Assembly (NCBI GenBank): GCA_000437275.1
Contig: FR899736.1
Span: 1 to 24,075 of the forward strand
DNA from: Clostridium sp. CAG:411
GTDB lineage: Bacteria; Bacillota; Clostridia; Lachnospirales; Lachnospiraceae
Length of the DNA stretch: 24,075 nt
Direction of reading: 5' to 3'
Shown piece by piece: positions 13,950 through 20,457 of the stretch. The stretch's first letter is position 1, and each line of letters opens with the position of its first letter. Position numbers and translations under genes: made by a program. The notes below the pieces were generated by a model. The model searched no databases. It was not told where the DNA came from and saw only the letters and a program-made list of their open reading frames with translations.

Positions 13950-15452
13950 ATGGGAAATTTAGTAAAAAAATACGGGTATCTCCTTATGCTGATTACTTCG
14001 ATTTTTGTTTTGGCGGGTTGCGGGAAATCTGCTAAGTCAGCCGAAATCAACGGAGCAAGTGATCTTCCTGGGAAAAGAATCGGTGTACAAATTGGAACTA
14101 CTGGAGAAATTTATTGTTCCGATGAATATGAGGGCGATAAGAAGGGTACAAAAATTGAACGCTACAATAAGGGAGCAGATGCCATTTCTTCTTTAAAAAA
14201 TGGTAAAATCGACTGCGTTATCATTGACGAGCAGCCTGCCAAAGCTTTTGTAGATAAAAATAAGGAACTAAAAATTCTAGATGAAGAATTTGTGGAAGAA
14301 GATTATGCCATCTGTGTCAGCAAAACACAACCACAACTGACAGAAAGTTTGAATACTGCTTTAGAGGAATTAAAAGCAGATGGTACACTGGATGCAATTA
14401 AAACTTACTATTTAAAAGGGGAAGGCACACGCTACGAAGCCAAAAAGGGACTCTCCCACAAAAACGGCAACCTAATAGTGGCTACAAACGCGCAATTTGC
14501 ACCTTACGAATATCACGACAATGGTGAAATCATAGGAATTGATATGGATATGGCGCAAGCCTTAGCGGATAAATTAGACAAAAAATTAAAAATACTGGAT
14601 ATTGAATTTGATTCTATTATCACAGCCGTACAGGGTGGTAAAGCAGATATTGGTATTGCTGGAATGACGGTAACGAAAGACCGCCTGAAAAATATTGATT
14701 TTACCAACTCTTATACTACCTCAAGACAGGTGATTATTGTAAATACTGGCGAAGGAAAACATGGTCTTTCTATTCAGGAAAGTTTTAAACAAAGTTTTGT
14801 GGACGACAATCGTTATGAGTATATTTTAAAAGGACTTGGAAATACCATTCTGATTTCTTTATTGGCTGTCTGTATTGGTATCTTTTTAGGATTTATCGTA
14901 GCAGTGATTCGTGCCACTCATGATATGACTGGTAATTTAAAATTGTTAAATCTTCTTTGCAGGATTTACCTTACGATTATTCGAGGTACACCTACTATGG
15001 TGCAGTTGTTGATTATTTACTTTGTTATTTTTGCTTCTGTGGATATCAGCAAAATTTTTGTAGCGGTACTGGCGTTTGGATTAAACTCTGGGGCGTATGT
15101 AGCAGAAATTATCCGAGGCGGTATTATGTCTTTGGATTATGGACAGTTTGAAGGTGCAAGGAGTTTAGGACTTACCCATACGCAGACTATGTGCTATGTT
15201 ATTCTTCCACAGACATTTAAAAACACGCTGCCAGCATTGGCTAACGAATTTATTGTACTTATTAAAGAAACTTCCATCAGTGGTTATATCGGTTTACTGG
15301 ATCTTACCAGAGGTGGAGATATTATCCGTGGTACAACTTATCAGGCATTTTTCCCTCTCATTGCAGTCGCTTGCATTTATTTACTTCTTGTAGTGGGATT
15401 AAGTGCATTGGTATCTAAATTGGAAAGGAGCTTGAAGAAAAATGAGCGATAA
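13950..15452 (+). CDS. Polar amino-acid ABC importer: permuted binding domain fused to permease
   Basis: 500-aa fusion of a substrate-binding lipoprotein and a His/Glu/Gln-type permease. Signal peptide with lipobox LAGC, lipid Cys at 24. The binding domain (SBP_bac_3) has its parts in reversed order. Residues 38-157 are the half that is normally second (DLPGKRIGVQIGTTG, then DCVIIDEQPAKAF, then EDYAICVSK, then LKADGTLDAI). Residues 172-265 are the half that is normally first (LIVATNAQFAPYEY, GIDMDMAQALADKL, AVQGGKADIGIAGMTVTKDR, IDFTNSY). The permease follows from about 290: GLGNTILISLLAV, YLTIIRGTPTMVQLLIIYF (340-358) and the ATPase-docking EAA-type loop EGARSLGL (401-408). The stop overlaps the ATPase start by 11 bp. 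The substrate is probably an amino acid; which one is not readable. Confidence 0.9.
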   Translation: MGNLVKKYGYLLMLITSIFVLAGCGKSAKSAEINGASDLPGKRIGVQIGTTGEIYCSDEYEGDKKGTKIERYNKGADAISSLKNGKIDCVIIDEQPAKAFVDKNKELKILDEEFVEEDYAICVSKTQPQLTESLNTALEELKADGTLDAIKTYYLKGEGTRYEAKKGLSHKNGNLIVATNAQFAPYEYHDNGEIIGIDMDMAQALADKLDKKLKILDIEFDSIITAVQGGKADIGIAGMTVTKDRLKNIDFTNSYTTSRQVIIVNTGEGKHGLSIQESFKQSFVDDNRYEYILKGLGNTILISLLAVCIGIFLGFIVAVIRATHDMTGNLKLLNLLCRIYLTIIRGTPTMVQLLIIYFVIFASVDISKIFVAVLAFGLNSGAYVAEIIRGGIMSLDYGQFEGARSLGLTHTQTMCYVILPQTFKNTLPALANEFIVLIKETSISGYIGLLDLTRGGDIIRGTTYQAFFPLIAVACIYLLLVVGLSALVSKLERSLKKNER

Positions 15453-16179
15453 TACAATCATTCGTGTAAAAAATATGACAAAAGCCTACGGAGACAATGT
15501 GGTTTTGGAAAATATAAATACAGAAATCAAACAGGGAGATATTATTGCGATTATTGGTCCTTCCGGTTGTGGCAAATCCACTTTTATCCGCACCTTAAAT
15601 CTTTTAGAGCAACCTACCAAAGGAGAGCTTTATATTGACGGAGAAAATATTTTGGAAAAAGGACACGATATTAACAAAATGCGCCAAAAGGTGGGTATGG
15701 TTTTCCAGCATTTTAACCTTTTCCCGAACATGACTATTTTGAAAAATATTACACTGGCTCCTATGAAAACAAAGGGAATTTCAAAAGAGGATGCCGAAAA
15801 ATTAGCTATGTCTCTGCTGACACGCGTAGGTTTGGAGGATAAGGCAAACGCATATCCGGACACATTATCTGGCGGACAAAAACAACGTATTGCCATTGTT
15901 CGCGCCCTCGCCATGCAACCTGAAATTCTTCTATTTGATGAACCAACTTCCGCATTGGACCCGGAAATGGTACAGGAAGTATTAAATCTTATGAGGGATT
16001 TGGCAACAGACGGTATGACAATGGTTGTTGTCACACATGAAATGGATTTTGCCAGAGAGGTTGCTAATCGTGTTATGTTTTTTGATGAAAAAGGAATCAA
16101 ACAGGAGGGAACACCAGAAGATATTTTTGAACACCCAGAAAGTGACCGACTAAAAAACTTTTTATCCAAAATTGTGTAA
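15442..16179 (+). CDS. glnQ: Polar amino-acid ABC transporter ATPase
   Basis: 245-aa ATP-hydrolysing subunit of the importer encoded just upstream. Walker A GPSGCGKST (39-47), Q-loop Q89, LSGGQKQR (142-149), Walker B LLFDEPTSALDPE (163-175) and the H-loop in VVVTHEMDFA are intact and of the GlnQ/HisP type. The DEPTSALDPE form is characteristic of polar amino-acid uptake ATPases. The ATG overlaps the permease stop (15442-15452); AAAGGAG lies about 11 nt upstream. Together the two genes would make a complete importer, since lipoprotein receptor, permease and ATPase are all present. The symbol denotes family, not proven glutamine transport. Confidence 0.93.
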   Translation: MSDNTIIRVKNMTKAYGDNVVLENINTEIKQGDIIAIIGPSGCGKSTFIRTLNLLEQPTKGELYIDGENILEKGHDINKMRQKVGMVFQHFNLFPNMTILKNITLAPMKTKGISKEDAEKLAMSLLTRVGLEDKANAYPDTLSGGQKQRIAIVRALAMQPEILLFDEPTSALDPEMVQEVLNLMRDLATDGMTMVVVTHEMDFAREVANRVMFFDEKGIKQEGTPEDIFEHPESDRLKNFLSKIV

Positions 16180-16189
16180 TGCTTCAATG

Positions 16190-16390
16190 CGTACACCTGT
16201 ATGTATACCACCTATACGATTATACTTGCAAGGCAAGGATCTTCGCAATCCGATTTGCTACCTGCACATTAAAAGTGGCACTACGTGCCTTGCGGTGTAC
16301 AGGGCTTGAATCCCACACCTTATGCAAGAGTCTCCACCGCCCAAAGGCAGGGAGACTCTCGCACTTTTATAAAGTATAGGTTGTTACTTT
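16190..16390. repeat. Compact structured, GC-richer intergenic element
   Basis: Non-coding stretch between the importer and the phosphopantetheinyl transferase, richer in G+C than its flanks and full of pairing arms: GCAAGGCA (16228-16235) with TGCCTTGC (16286-16293); GGAT...ATCC inside; GGCAC/GTGCC (about 16277-16289); GGTGT/ACACC around GGG-7nt-CCC (about 16294-16319); and the strong hairpin 16323-16363. The edges carry ACCTATAC (16210-16217) and its inverse GTATAGGT (16374-16381). On the minus strand TTGCGA (16243-16248), 18 bp, TATAAT (16219-16224) looks like an outward promoter. It could be a dispersed repeat or a structured RNA; no known class recognised. Confidence 0.5.
16323..16368 (+). 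terminator. Terminator-like hairpin after glnQ
   Basis: 13-position stem with one mismatch (16323-16335 with 16351-16363), loop containing GCC-caaa-GGC, then CTTTT. The U-tract is short. It is the only terminator candidate for the importer operon, 145 nt after the ATPase stop. Confidence 0.6.
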
Positions 16391-16408
16391 CTTTCATCGT
16401 TTTAATAT
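16381..16408 (+). promoter_or_regulatory. Promoter candidate of the phosphopantetheinyl transferase
   Basis: TTGTTA (16381-16386), 16-bp spacer, TAATAT (16403-16408), about 80 nt before the ATG. Only moderate matches. Confidence 0.35.
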
Positions 16409-16486
16409 CTGACTTTTTTCAAGTGATATTCTCTACGCAGAAATAACCATTTATACAGCACATAACCAAACGGAGGTTTTTATTTT

Positions 16487-17137
16487 ATGGCAATTTATTG
16501 TTTACCCGTAACTCCTGCACAGGAGGCTCTTACCAATCACCCACTTTTACAATATGTTTCAGCTTCAAGAAAAGAAAAAGTCTGTGCATATCATTTCCCA
16601 AAGGACCAAAAACTTTCACTTTATGCCGCACTACTTGCAAGATATGGTATTAGTCAGCAATTTCAAATTCCTGTTAAGGAACTTACCTTTACTTGCGAAA
16701 CATTTCACAAACCTCTTTGTAACGCAATTTCATCCTGTGACTTCAGCCTTTCTCATACCGACGGTATGATTTTGCTTGGAATTGCAGAAACGGGTACCAT
16801 TGGTGTTGATGTGGAATGCAAAAAAAATGCGCCTTACGAGATTATGTCTTCCGTTTTTCATAAAGAAGAAATCAGCTATATCACGTCGGCTACACCCGAA
16901 CAACAAACCGCCCGTTTTTTTGAAATGTGGACAAAAAAAGAAGCCTATACCAAAGCGATTGGTACAGGCCTCTGCACAGAAGTTACTGATATAAATACGT
17001 TATCTCTCTCTACACATTTTCTATCTTGGCAGGACACTTCCTATGTTTATAGTGTTTACTATGAACAATATATATCCGAAAAGCCGATTACTGTGTCAGA
17101 GGAAGAATTGGTGGAGTTTTATCGCAAACTTGGATAA
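16487..17137 (+). CDS. Sfp-type 4'-phosphopantetheinyl transferase
   Basis: Transfers the phosphopantetheine arm of CoA to a serine of carrier proteins, activating acyl- or peptidyl-carrier domains. 216 aa, Sfp/Gsp size rather than the ~120-aa AcpS. Motifs: FSLSHTDG (86-93), GVDVE (106-110) with the Mg-binding D108 and E110, and WTKKEAYTKAIGTGL (148-162) containing the catalytic W-x2-KE-A-x2-K. GGAGG lies 10 nt before the ATG. No non-ribosomal peptide, polyketide or carrier-protein gene is in the window, so the client is elsewhere; it may even serve fatty-acid ACP. It ends 21 bp from the convergent helicase gene, with no terminator seen in between. Confidence 0.92.
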   Translation: MAIYCLPVTPAQEALTNHPLLQYVSASRKEKVCAYHFPKDQKLSLYAALLARYGISQQFQIPVKELTFTCETFHKPLCNAISSCDFSLSHTDGMILLGIAETGTIGVDVECKKNAPYEIMSSVFHKEEISYITSATPEQQTARFFEMWTKKEAYTKAIGTGLCTEVTDINTLSLSTHFLSWQDTSYVYSVYYEQYISEKPITVSEEELVEFYRKLG

Positions 17138-17158
17138 ACTCCAAAGATTTACGATAGA

Positions 17159-18742
17159 TTACTTCGCATTTGCTGGTTCTATATTTACATTTTTACCTTT
17201 TATTTTTGCACTCTTCATTGCATCAATTACTTCTCTGCCATATTCTCTTGGCACTTCTACGAACGTATATTTATCAAACATATCAATAGTTCCGATTAGT
17301 TTTCCTGGCATTCCAGTTTCCCCTGCGATTGCTCCTAAAATATCGCCAGGGCGTACATTTTGCTTTTTACCAATATTGATAAATAGACGAACCATTCCTT
17401 CTTCTGCTCCAGTATCCCCAAAGTCAACAACGGCCTGCTCTGGCTGACTATTTTCACCCATTGCGGCATGAAGAAATGCTGCTGCCATATCAATAGAAGT
17501 GTAATCCTCCTCATTGACCTTCTGTTCAATCAAGTCAATCATACGGCTCAAGTCTTCATTTTGAATGATTTCATCGATTTTTCCAAAGATTTTCTCTATC
17601 TTTGTATCTGCCACATCATTTGCAGAAGGAATCTTCTTAGCAATAATCTTTGTCTTGCAGTAACGCTGAATGTCACGCAACTTGTATACTTCTTTTCCTA
17701 CTACAAAGTTGAAAGCAATTCCTTTTCTTCCAGCACGTCCGGTTCTTCCGATACGATGTACATAATATTCATCGTCCTGTGGAATATCATAATTGAACAC
17801 TGCCTCTACGTCATCTACATCAATTCCACGGGCAGCTACATCGGTTGCCACAAGGATTTCTGTCTTTCCATTACGGAAACGATTCATCACTCGGTCTCTT
17901 TGCTGCTGTTTCATATCACCATGCAATCCCTCTGCAAAGTACCCTCTACCCTTCAACTCTTCTACTAGAGTATCTACACCACGTTTTGTATTACAAAATA
18001 CAACCGAAAGTTTTGGATCATAAATATCCAACAAACGTGACAATACTTCGCTTTTATTCTTTGGTCTTACTTCATAATAATACTGCTCTACTTTTGGTAC
18101 AGTAAGTTCTTTTTTTACCACTTTTACAATCTGCGCATTTTTTTGGTATTTCTTCGCAATATCCATGATTGGACGTGGCATAGTGGCAGAAAACAATACC
18201 GTTTGTCTTTCTTCTGGAATCCCACTTAAAATCGTCTCAATGTCATCACGGAATCCCATGTTTAACATTTCGTCCGCTTCATCCAATACCATCATGTGTA
18301 CATCGTTTAACTTTACGGTTTTTCTTCTCATGTGATCCATCACACGTCCAGGAGTACCAATCACTACCTGTGTTCCCGCTTTTAACGAACGGATCTGTTT
18401 TACAATATCCTGTCCACCATAAATTGGTAAAATTTTAATTCCATGCATGAATTTTGCAAGTCGGCGAATCTCTTCTGCTACCTGAATGGCAAGTTCTCTG
18501 GTCGGACACAATACAATTGCCTGTAAATGCTTATTCTTTGGATCAACCTTCTGTAACAAAGGGATACCAAAAGATGCGGTTTTTCCTGTTCCTGTTTGTG
18601 CCTGACCAATCATATCGCATCCAGACATAACAACAGGAATTGCCTTTGCCTGAATCGCACTGGCTTCCTCAAATCCCATCTCTTTTACTGCTCTTTGAAT
18701 CTGTGGCATCAAATCTAAATCTTCAAATCTTACTGTTTCCAA
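17159..18742 (-). CDS. DEAD-box RNA helicase, CsdA/DbpA-like
   Basis: ATP-dependent RNA helicase acting on rRNA or mRNA structure (ribosome assembly, cold adaptation, decay). 527 aa. Q motif at the N-terminus (FEDLDLMPQ, then the Q of AIQAKAIP), I AQTGTGKT (48-55), Ia PTRELA (80-85), GTPGR (129-133), II DEAD (154-157), III SAT (185-187), V ARGIDV (304-309), VI HRIGRTGR (329-336). A linker (about 370-445) leads to a C-terminal DbpA/CsdA RNA-binding domain (about 450-524; LFINIGKKQNVRPGDILGAI). Start is TTG at 18742, supported by GGAGG 7 nt upstream; no in-frame ATG fits. A TTG start plus a ~290-nt structured leader points to post-transcriptional control. Confidence 0.95.
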   Translation of the reverse strand: METVRFEDLDLMPQIQRAVKEMGFEEASAIQAKAIPVVMSGCDMIGQAQTGTGKTASFGIPLLQKVDPKNKHLQAIVLCPTRELAIQVAEEIRRLAKFMHGIKILPIYGGQDIVKQIRSLKAGTQVVIGTPGRVMDHMRRKTVKLNDVHMMVLDEADEMLNMGFRDDIETILSGIPEERQTVLFSATMPRPIMDIAKKYQKNAQIVKVVKKELTVPKVEQYYYEVRPKNKSEVLSRLLDIYDPKLSVVFCNTKRGVDTLVEELKGRGYFAEGLHGDMKQQQRDRVMNRFRNGKTEILVATDVAARGIDVDDVEAVFNYDIPQDDEYYVHRIGRTGRAGRKGIAFNFVVGKEVYKLRDIQRYCKTKIIAKKIPSANDVADTKIEKIFGKIDEIIQNEDLSRMIDLIEQKVNEEDYTSIDMAAAFLHAAMGENSQPEQAVVDFGDTGAEEGMVRLFINIGKKQNVRPGDILGAIAGETGMPGKLIGTIDMFDKYTFVEVPREYGREVIDAMKSAKIKGKNVNIEPANAK

Positions 18743-19033
18743 AACAATTCCTCCATTTACACTCTAATGTACTCTCGGAGTCTCTTTGTGCCTGATTTTG
18801 CAAAAAATCAGCCGCAAAAGCGGTGCAAGGGAAATCCGAACGTACATCTCTATATAGAGTAAAAAAAGGCCCAGCATATAAAACCTCAGCCGTGCCCTCA
18901 TTAACCAAGTATCCATAAATTTACATAACTATTTTCACCCGTTATCCGCAAAATGCTCAAACAATGACTAGATTTTTTAGTCATTCTTTCTATTTTGTAT
19001 TTTGCGAACAACACCCTTTAAATAGTTACACTG
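18743..19033 (-). ncRNA. Long structured 5' leader of the helicase gene
   Basis: Predicted transcript start to start codon is about 290 nt. First domain: three nested perfect stems, 19020-19028 with 18926-18934 (9 bp), 18999-19006 with 18947-18954 (8 bp) and 18978-18985 with 18963-18970 (8 bp, 7-nt loop). A terminator-like hairpin with U7 follows (18861-18891). Second domain, next to the ribosome binding site: palindrome CTCTATATAGAG (18848-18859), then an outer stem (18842-18847 with 18767-18772, and 18835-18839 with 18775-18779) enclosing two hairpins, CCGC-aaaa-GCGG (18812-18823) and an 8-bp stem 18792-18799 with 18804-18811: a three-way junction. No known riboswitch class recognised. Could be a cold- or helicase-responsive leader, or a short RNA with read-through. 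Confidence 0.6.
18861..18891 (-). terminator. Internal attenuator/terminator candidate in the helicase leader
   Basis: Minus strand GGCTGAG (18885-18891) pairs with CTGGGCC (18868-18874) apart from one G-G mismatch, around a 10-nt loop, followed by seven U (18861-18867). It would end transcripts about 170 nt after the start site and 120 nt before the helicase start codon. Confidence 0.5.
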
Positions 19034-19039
19034 TTTCTT

Positions 19040-19069
19040 AATATAACACATAATGAATTACAGTGTCAA
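19040..19069 (-). promoter_or_regulatory. Strong promoter of the helicase leader
   Basis: Minus strand TTGACA (19064-19069), 18-bp spacer, TATATT (19040-19045) preceded by TGT (extended -10). Start near 19033. Confidence 0.75.
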
Positions 19070-19098
19070 GGAAAAATCCACTATTTTACAGCACACAA

Positions 19099-19140
19099 GT
19101 AACAGTTTAGCCAGAGTCATTCATAAAATGCCAGAATATA
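19099..19140. repeat. Diverged partial copy of the MITE left end
   Basis: Positions 19118-19140 match the MITE at 5398-5420 in 22 of 23 bases, and the preceding 19 bases start GTAACAGT where the MITE starts GTTACAGT. A faint further match (GCACA...AATA...AGC) lies near 19185. No right terminal repeat or target duplication was found, so this is a decayed or truncated relative. Confidence 0.6.
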
Positions 19141-19253
19141 CAACTTGACTAAAAAATCCCTTTGACCGAACTATTACGCACACAATAGCAAGCCAGAACT
19201 TCACATATACAAAATTTTTTTTAGCAAAACTTTCGTTTTTATTATTTTTACTA

Positions 19254-19283
19254 TTGCATATTCTTCCATTGTTAGGTTATAAT
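19254..19283 (+). promoter_or_regulatory. Promoter of the DHH phosphoesterase gene
   Basis: TTGCAT (19254-19259), 18-bp spacer, perfect TATAAT (19278-19283); about 50 nt before the ATG. Confidence 0.65.
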
Positions 19284-19336
19284 GTACATAGTTAGCAATC
19301 TTACCTATTAATATATTTCCTTTTCAAGAAAGGCAG

Positions 19337-20404
19337 ATGGCAAAAATGACAAAATTGGAACAATTATTACAAGTAATCTCAAAAAAAGTCGTTTTTATCC
19401 AGACTCATAATTATCCGGATCAGGATGCCCTTGCCTCCGCCCAGGGATTAAAATTATTGCTGGAGCATTTTGGTATTCAGGCTGTTATCTGCTATAAAGG
19501 AGAGATTGATAAGTATAACACGATTAAAATGATCGAATTATTAAAACTGGATATTACACCTGCTGACAGTATTGAGTTTCGGGAAGATGATGAAACAATT
19601 TTGGTGGATTGCCAAAAGGGAAACAGCAATGTGAAAACTTACTGTGGAAAAGTCATCGGCTGTATCGACCACCATCAATTGCAGGATCCTTCCAGTTATC
19701 TTTTTTATGATATTCGCCCCAATGTTGGTGCCTGCGCAACGATTATTGCATCTTATTTTCTGGAAAATAACATTCCCATCGATCAGTTATTGGCTACTAC
19801 GCTAGTTTATGCCATTCGCATGGATACTAATTTATTATCCCGCTCTGTTTCTGATTTAGACTTGGACATTTATTGTGATTTGTATAAACATTCCAATCGA
19901 AATATTATGCATCAATTGGATAGTTGTACCTTAAAATTTAAAGATTTAGTTACTTATCACCGAGCTATTGAACATTTGCGAATTTACCATACTGTTGCTT
20001 TGATTGATTTAGGGACAAACTGTTCAGAAGCCATTATGGGACAAATTTCTGATTTTATTTTAACCCTTCGGGAAATTGACCTGGTTTTTGCTCATTCTTA
20101 CCGAGATAATGGTGTAAAATATACCGTCCGCAGCAATCGCTCTGACTTAGATGCTTCTGAAGTCGTTCGACAGGCTTTGGAAAATTTTGGTGATGGTGGT
20201 GGACATAATGCTATGGCGGCGGGCTTTGTACCTAATGTGCCAAATCCCAATACTGCCGTTACCCTGTCAAACATTGCAGAGGAACGAGTGTTAGAATATG
20301 TATCCGATGCAATGCACTGGCCAAGAGAAAAGAGAGCAAAGGGCAAACGCATAAAAAATGTACAGACAATCTGGAATTTGATAGATGGTAAAAGATGGAT
20401 TTAA
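19337..20404 (+). CDS. DHH/DHHA1 phosphoesterase, NrnA/GdpP-like
   Basis: Manganese phosphoesterase predicted to cleave short RNA oligomers, pApA or related phosphates in the cytosol. 355 aa. Motifs: HNYPDQDA (24-31; metal-binding H24, D28, D30), LVDC (D91), DHH (111-113), RMDTN (D163), and the C-terminal DHHA1 substrate motif GDGGGHNAMAAG (285-296). No TM helices or GGDEF/PAS, so it is not full-length GdpP; DhhP/NrnA-like soluble enzymes are the nearest fit. There are about 40 residues more than a usual NrnA, partly a basic tail (about 313-345). The ATG at 19337 is only 3 nt from AAAGG, while a second in-frame ATG at 19346 is 12 nt away; neither is ideal and 19337 is kept. It converges on clpB. 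Confidence 0.87.
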   Translation: MAKMTKLEQLLQVISKKVVFIQTHNYPDQDALASAQGLKLLLEHFGIQAVICYKGEIDKYNTIKMIELLKLDITPADSIEFREDDETILVDCQKGNSNVKTYCGKVIGCIDHHQLQDPSSYLFYDIRPNVGACATIIASYFLENNIPIDQLLATTLVYAIRMDTNLLSRSVSDLDLDIYCDLYKHSNRNIMHQLDSCTLKFKDLVTYHRAIEHLRIYHTVALIDLGTNCSEAIMGQISDFILTLREIDLVFAHSYRDNGVKYTVRSNRSDLDASEVVRQALENFGDGGGHNAMAAGFVPNVPNPNTAVTLSNIAEERVLEYVSDAMHWPREKRAKGKRIKNVQTIWNLIDGKRWI

Positions 20405-20413
20405 ACATACAAA

Positions 20414-20457
20414 AGGGTGTTGCCACACCTTAATTTTGTGGCAACACCCTCTTTTTT
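20414..20457. terminator. Shared terminator between the DHH gene and clpB
   Basis: Perfect 14-bp stem (20414-20427 with 20437-20450), 9-nt loop and T6 (20452-20457) on the plus strand; A4 (20411-20414) gives a weaker U-tract for the minus strand. The plus-strand T-run overlaps the clpB stop codon (20456-20458). Confidence 0.9.

Noticed and set aside
16290..16320. tRNA T-arm-like hairpin (GGG, 7-nt loop CTTGAAT, CCC)
   Set aside because: The stem is too short, the loop lacks TTCRA order, and no acceptor, D or anticodon arms fit around it.
16179..16379. 66-codon plus-strand frame after glnQ
   Set aside because: It lies wholly in the stem-rich element and runs into the terminator hairpin; no ribosome binding site.
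16190..16390. T-box or other known riboswitch for the PPTase gene
   Set aside because: No T-box core (GGGTGGNACCGCG-like) or other riboswitch consensus could be matched.
17468..17968. 166-codon plus-strand frame opposite the helicase
   Set aside because: Antisense shadow of a clearly coding DEAD-box gene; low-complexity product rich in Cys, Ile, Leu and Ser, as expected from reversed codons. The same applies to long frames opposite clpB and the hydrogenase.
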